From Clostridiales bacterium (GTDB lineage Bacteria; Bacillota; Clostridia; Christensenellales; Borkfalkiaceae), in NCBI GenBank assembly GCA_015069525.1, contig SVIK01000072.1, positions 1-6,991 of the forward strand: a DNA stretch of 6,991 nucleotides, read 5' to 3'. Below the pieces are notes generated by a model, which saw only the letters and a program-made list of their open reading frames with translations, ran no database searches and had not been told where the DNA came from. A program made the translations under genes and the position numbers. Position 1 is the stretch's first letter; each line of letters opens with the position of its first letter. This document shows positions 6,020-6,991 of the stretch, one piece after another.

Positions 6020-6646
6020 TCAAATTTTAAACTTTTTCAAGAAGTTGGAGAGTCGTTTATACAAAAGTAGCGTCAAAACGGCAATTGATACCGTCTTGAT
6101 AAGGTTAAACCCGACGATAAACCAAAAGCTTTGTTTGAAAAACATCGGCGCTTTCTCCCCCATATACAAGGGGAAATTAATGTAGCGATTGGCAAAAAGC
6201 GCCACCGCCGTGCCGATGATACACGCCACGCTAAGCGTCCACGCCACCGTCTTAATGCCTTTACGGAAATGGTACACAACGGAGGGCAAAAGGATATACG
6301 AACAGGTCGTAAGCATATTGGCAAGCTCGCCTATCCCCCCTGACGTGCTGACTGAAATACGGAGGGATTCCTTGACGATACAAACGATTACCCCTTCGAT
6401 AGGGCCGAGCAAAAAGGAGATGAGCAATATGAACACGTTGCCAAAATCCAATTTCAAAAAAGGAGTGGCAGGAAAGATAGGAAAATCGAGCAGGCTTACC
6501 GCAAAGGAGAGCGCAACGAATACCGCCATAAAGGCAAGACGTTTTGCGGAAAAACGCTTTTTCCACGTGATTTTTTGCGTTCTTTGGACGGTTTGCCCCG
6601 TACTTACCCCCGTCGTTTCGGGATTTTGCATTGAATTTTCTTGCAT
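6020..6646 (-). CDS. ribU: ECF transporter riboflavin-specific S component RibU
   Basis: A 208-residue integral membrane protein that binds riboflavin and works with the shared ECF module (EcfT with two ATPases), which is not encoded here. After a polar 30-residue N-terminus come about six hydrophobic segments (near 36-54, 69-83, 84-98, 108-127, 132-153, 174-197). FPATPFLKLDFGN (58-70), LLGPIEGVIV (79-88) and GGIGELANML (103-112) match the pattern of RibU-type S components. The FMN riboswitch in its leader makes flavin transport the clear assignment. The ATG at 6646 has an ideal AAAGGAG (6660-6654) 7 nt upstream; a longer frame from TTG 6703 would run through the riboswitch terminator and is rejected. 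A second ATG at codon 6 is possible but lacks the good spacing. It forms a single-gene transcript ended by the hairpin at 5985-6014. Confidence 0.93.
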   Translation of the reverse strand: MQENSMQNPETTGVSTGQTVQRTQKITWKKRFSAKRLAFMAVFVALSFAVSLLDFPIFPATPFLKLDFGNVFILLISFLLGPIEGVIVCIVKESLRISVSTSGGIGELANMLTTCSYILLPSVVYHFRKGIKTVAWTLSVACIIGTAVALFANRYINFPLYMGEKAPMFFKQSFWFIVGFNLIKTVSIAVLTLLLYKRLSNFLKKFKI

Positions 6647-6653
6647 GATTTTT

Positions 6654-6660
6654 CTCCTTT
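6654..6660 (-). promoter_or_regulatory. ribU ribosome binding site
   Basis: AAAGGAG on the minus strand, 7 nt before the ATG at 6646. It decides the start of ribU and lies about 10 nt beyond the T-run of the riboswitch terminator, outside the hairpin, so control is mainly by transcription termination and not by hiding this site. Confidence 0.85.
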
Positions 6661-6669
6661 CGGGGAAGT

Positions 6670-6695
6670 AAAAACGCCCCGATTTTCGGGGCGTT
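6670..6695 (-). terminator. Riboswitch-controlled intrinsic terminator before ribU
   Basis: A perfect 10-bp stem AACGCCCCGA/TCGGGGCGTT (6695-6686 with 6682-6673) with a 3-nt loop continues into five T residues (6674-6670). It stands between the FMN aptamer and the ribU ribosome binding site, so it is the expression platform: FMN binding should favour it and switch ribU off. Confidence 0.92.
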
Positions 6696-6726
6696 GCACG
6701 CAAAAAGACGGCGTAATACCGCTTCT

Positions 6727-6836
6727 TCTTTTCTCGTCCGGACTATACCGTCGGTGTCGGAATTTCACCGACTCGGGGAAGCGAGCTTCCTTCGCAGACT
6801 TTACTGCCGGTGGGGAATTGCACCCCGCCCCAAAGA
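6727..6836 (-). promoter_or_regulatory. FMN riboswitch (RFN element)
   Basis: The minus strand carries the conserved RFN blocks in order: TTTGGGGCGGGGTG, AATTCCCCACCGGC with AGTAAAGTC, CGAGTCGGTGAAATTCCGAC, and ACCGACGGTATAGTCCGGAC. The closing helix P1 is TCTTT (6836-6832) with AAAGA (6731-6727). The P2 loop reads TGCAATT instead of the common TGAAATT; otherwise the core is standard. It senses FMN and controls riboflavin uptake by ribU. The 8-nt stretch 6833-6826 in the aptamer core is complementary to the 5' arm of the downstream terminator (6693-6686, one G-U pair), which gives a ready antiterminator. Confidence 0.97.
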
Positions 6837-6848
6837 TTGATTTTTTAT

Positions 6849-6877
6849 ATTATAACTTTTTCCTATTTACTTGTCAA
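6849..6877 (-). promoter_or_regulatory. Consensus sigma-A promoter of ribU
   Basis: Minus-strand TTGACA (6877-6872) and TATAAT (6854-6849) with exactly 17 bp between them, a perfect vegetative promoter. Transcription should start near 6842, just before the FMN aptamer, giving a leader of nearly 200 nt. The -35 box contains the stop codon of the upstream histidine kinase gene. Confidence 0.92.
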
Positions 6878-6991
6878 GCGTTATCTACCGTGTCGTCCTC
6901 AATTTCTTCCGTGACGAGCGGGAAATCGACGTAAAAGGTACTTCCCTTGCCCTCTTGGCTATCTACCCCAAACACGAAGCGATGTCTTTCC
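6874..6991 (-). CDS. Sensor histidine kinase, C-terminal end only
   Basis: Only the last 39 complete codons are in the window, ending with TGA at 6876-6874. The translation contains VDSQEGKGSTFYVDFPL, which is the G2-box end of the HATPase_c ATP-binding domain of a two-component sensor kinase; the preceding ERHRFVFGV fits the helix and strand before it. An acidic tail TEEIEDDTVDNA follows. The sensory domain, His box and any partner response regulator lie beyond the right edge, so the signal cannot be named. There is no terminator between its stop and the ribU promoter, so its transcripts may read into the FMN riboswitch. Confidence 0.8.
   Translation of the reverse strand, partial: ERHRFVFGVDSQEGKGSTFYVDFPLVTEEIEDDTVDNA

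Noticed and set aside
6647..6703. N-terminal extension of RibU from a TTG at 6703
   Set aside because: The extra codons are the riboswitch terminator and leader; the ATG at 6646 has an ideal ribosome binding site.
6641..6934. Plus-strand open frame across the riboswitch and kinase end
   Set aside because: The region is fully explained by the FMN riboswitch, its terminator, the promoter and the kinase C-terminus on the other strand.
1..6991. CRISPR array, insertion sequence, tRNA, phage or defence genes
   Set aside because: No regularly spaced direct repeats, transposase motifs, tRNA-like cloverleaf or defence-associated domains were seen on either strand.

Overview
The window looks like a chromosomal segment from a low-to-mid-GC Bacillota bacterium, probably an anaerobic clostridial lineage. 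The evidence is the consensus vegetative promoters (TTGACA, 17 bp, TATAAT), strong GGAGG-type ribosome binding sites, an FMN riboswitch driving an ECF-type riboflavin transporter S component, and short intrinsic terminators. No mobile element, CRISPR array, tRNA or rRNA was seen. Every supported gene lies on the minus strand, so transcription runs from the right end of the window to the left.

Reading in the direction of transcription, the window holds: the last ~39 codons of a sensor histidine kinase (6874-6991); a perfect promoter whose -35 box overlaps the kinase stop codon, followed by an FMN riboswitch with a terminator switch and ribU (6020-6877); a hairpin that can terminate in both directions (5985-6014); a six-gene run tsaE, tsaB, rimI, an alpha/beta hydrolase, a membrane-anchored MurF-type ligase and a Ddl-type ligase (973-5962), closed by a terminator (945-966); and a second perfect promoter driving a ROK-family glucokinase that runs off the left edge (1-892).

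The six-gene run joins two themes. TsaE and TsaB belong to the machinery that makes the t6A modification of tRNA, and RimI is the acetyltransferase usually encoded beside them; the usual partner tsaD is not in the window. The second half is a cell-wall module: Ddl would make the D-Ala-D-Ala dipeptide (or an analogue) and the Mur ligase would join it to the UDP-MurNAc-tripeptide. Both wall enzymes are unusual. The Mur ligase has about 170 residues of membrane segments where the soluble UDP-binding domain of MurF should be, and the Ddl has altered residues in its substrate pocket. A hydrolase of unknown substrate is tightly linked in front of them. This hydrolase/Mur ligase/Ddl trio is the most interesting content.

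Gene boundaries needed care. The longest open frames for tsaB, ribU and the Mur ligase start at upstream TTG codons that overlap other elements; ribosome binding sites place the starts at 5550 (GTG), 6646 (ATG) and 3755 (ATG). The hydrolase has no ATG or GTG start at all, and tsaE appears to have a promoter so close that its transcript may be leaderless. No stretch longer than 300 bases is without a gene or regulatory element.
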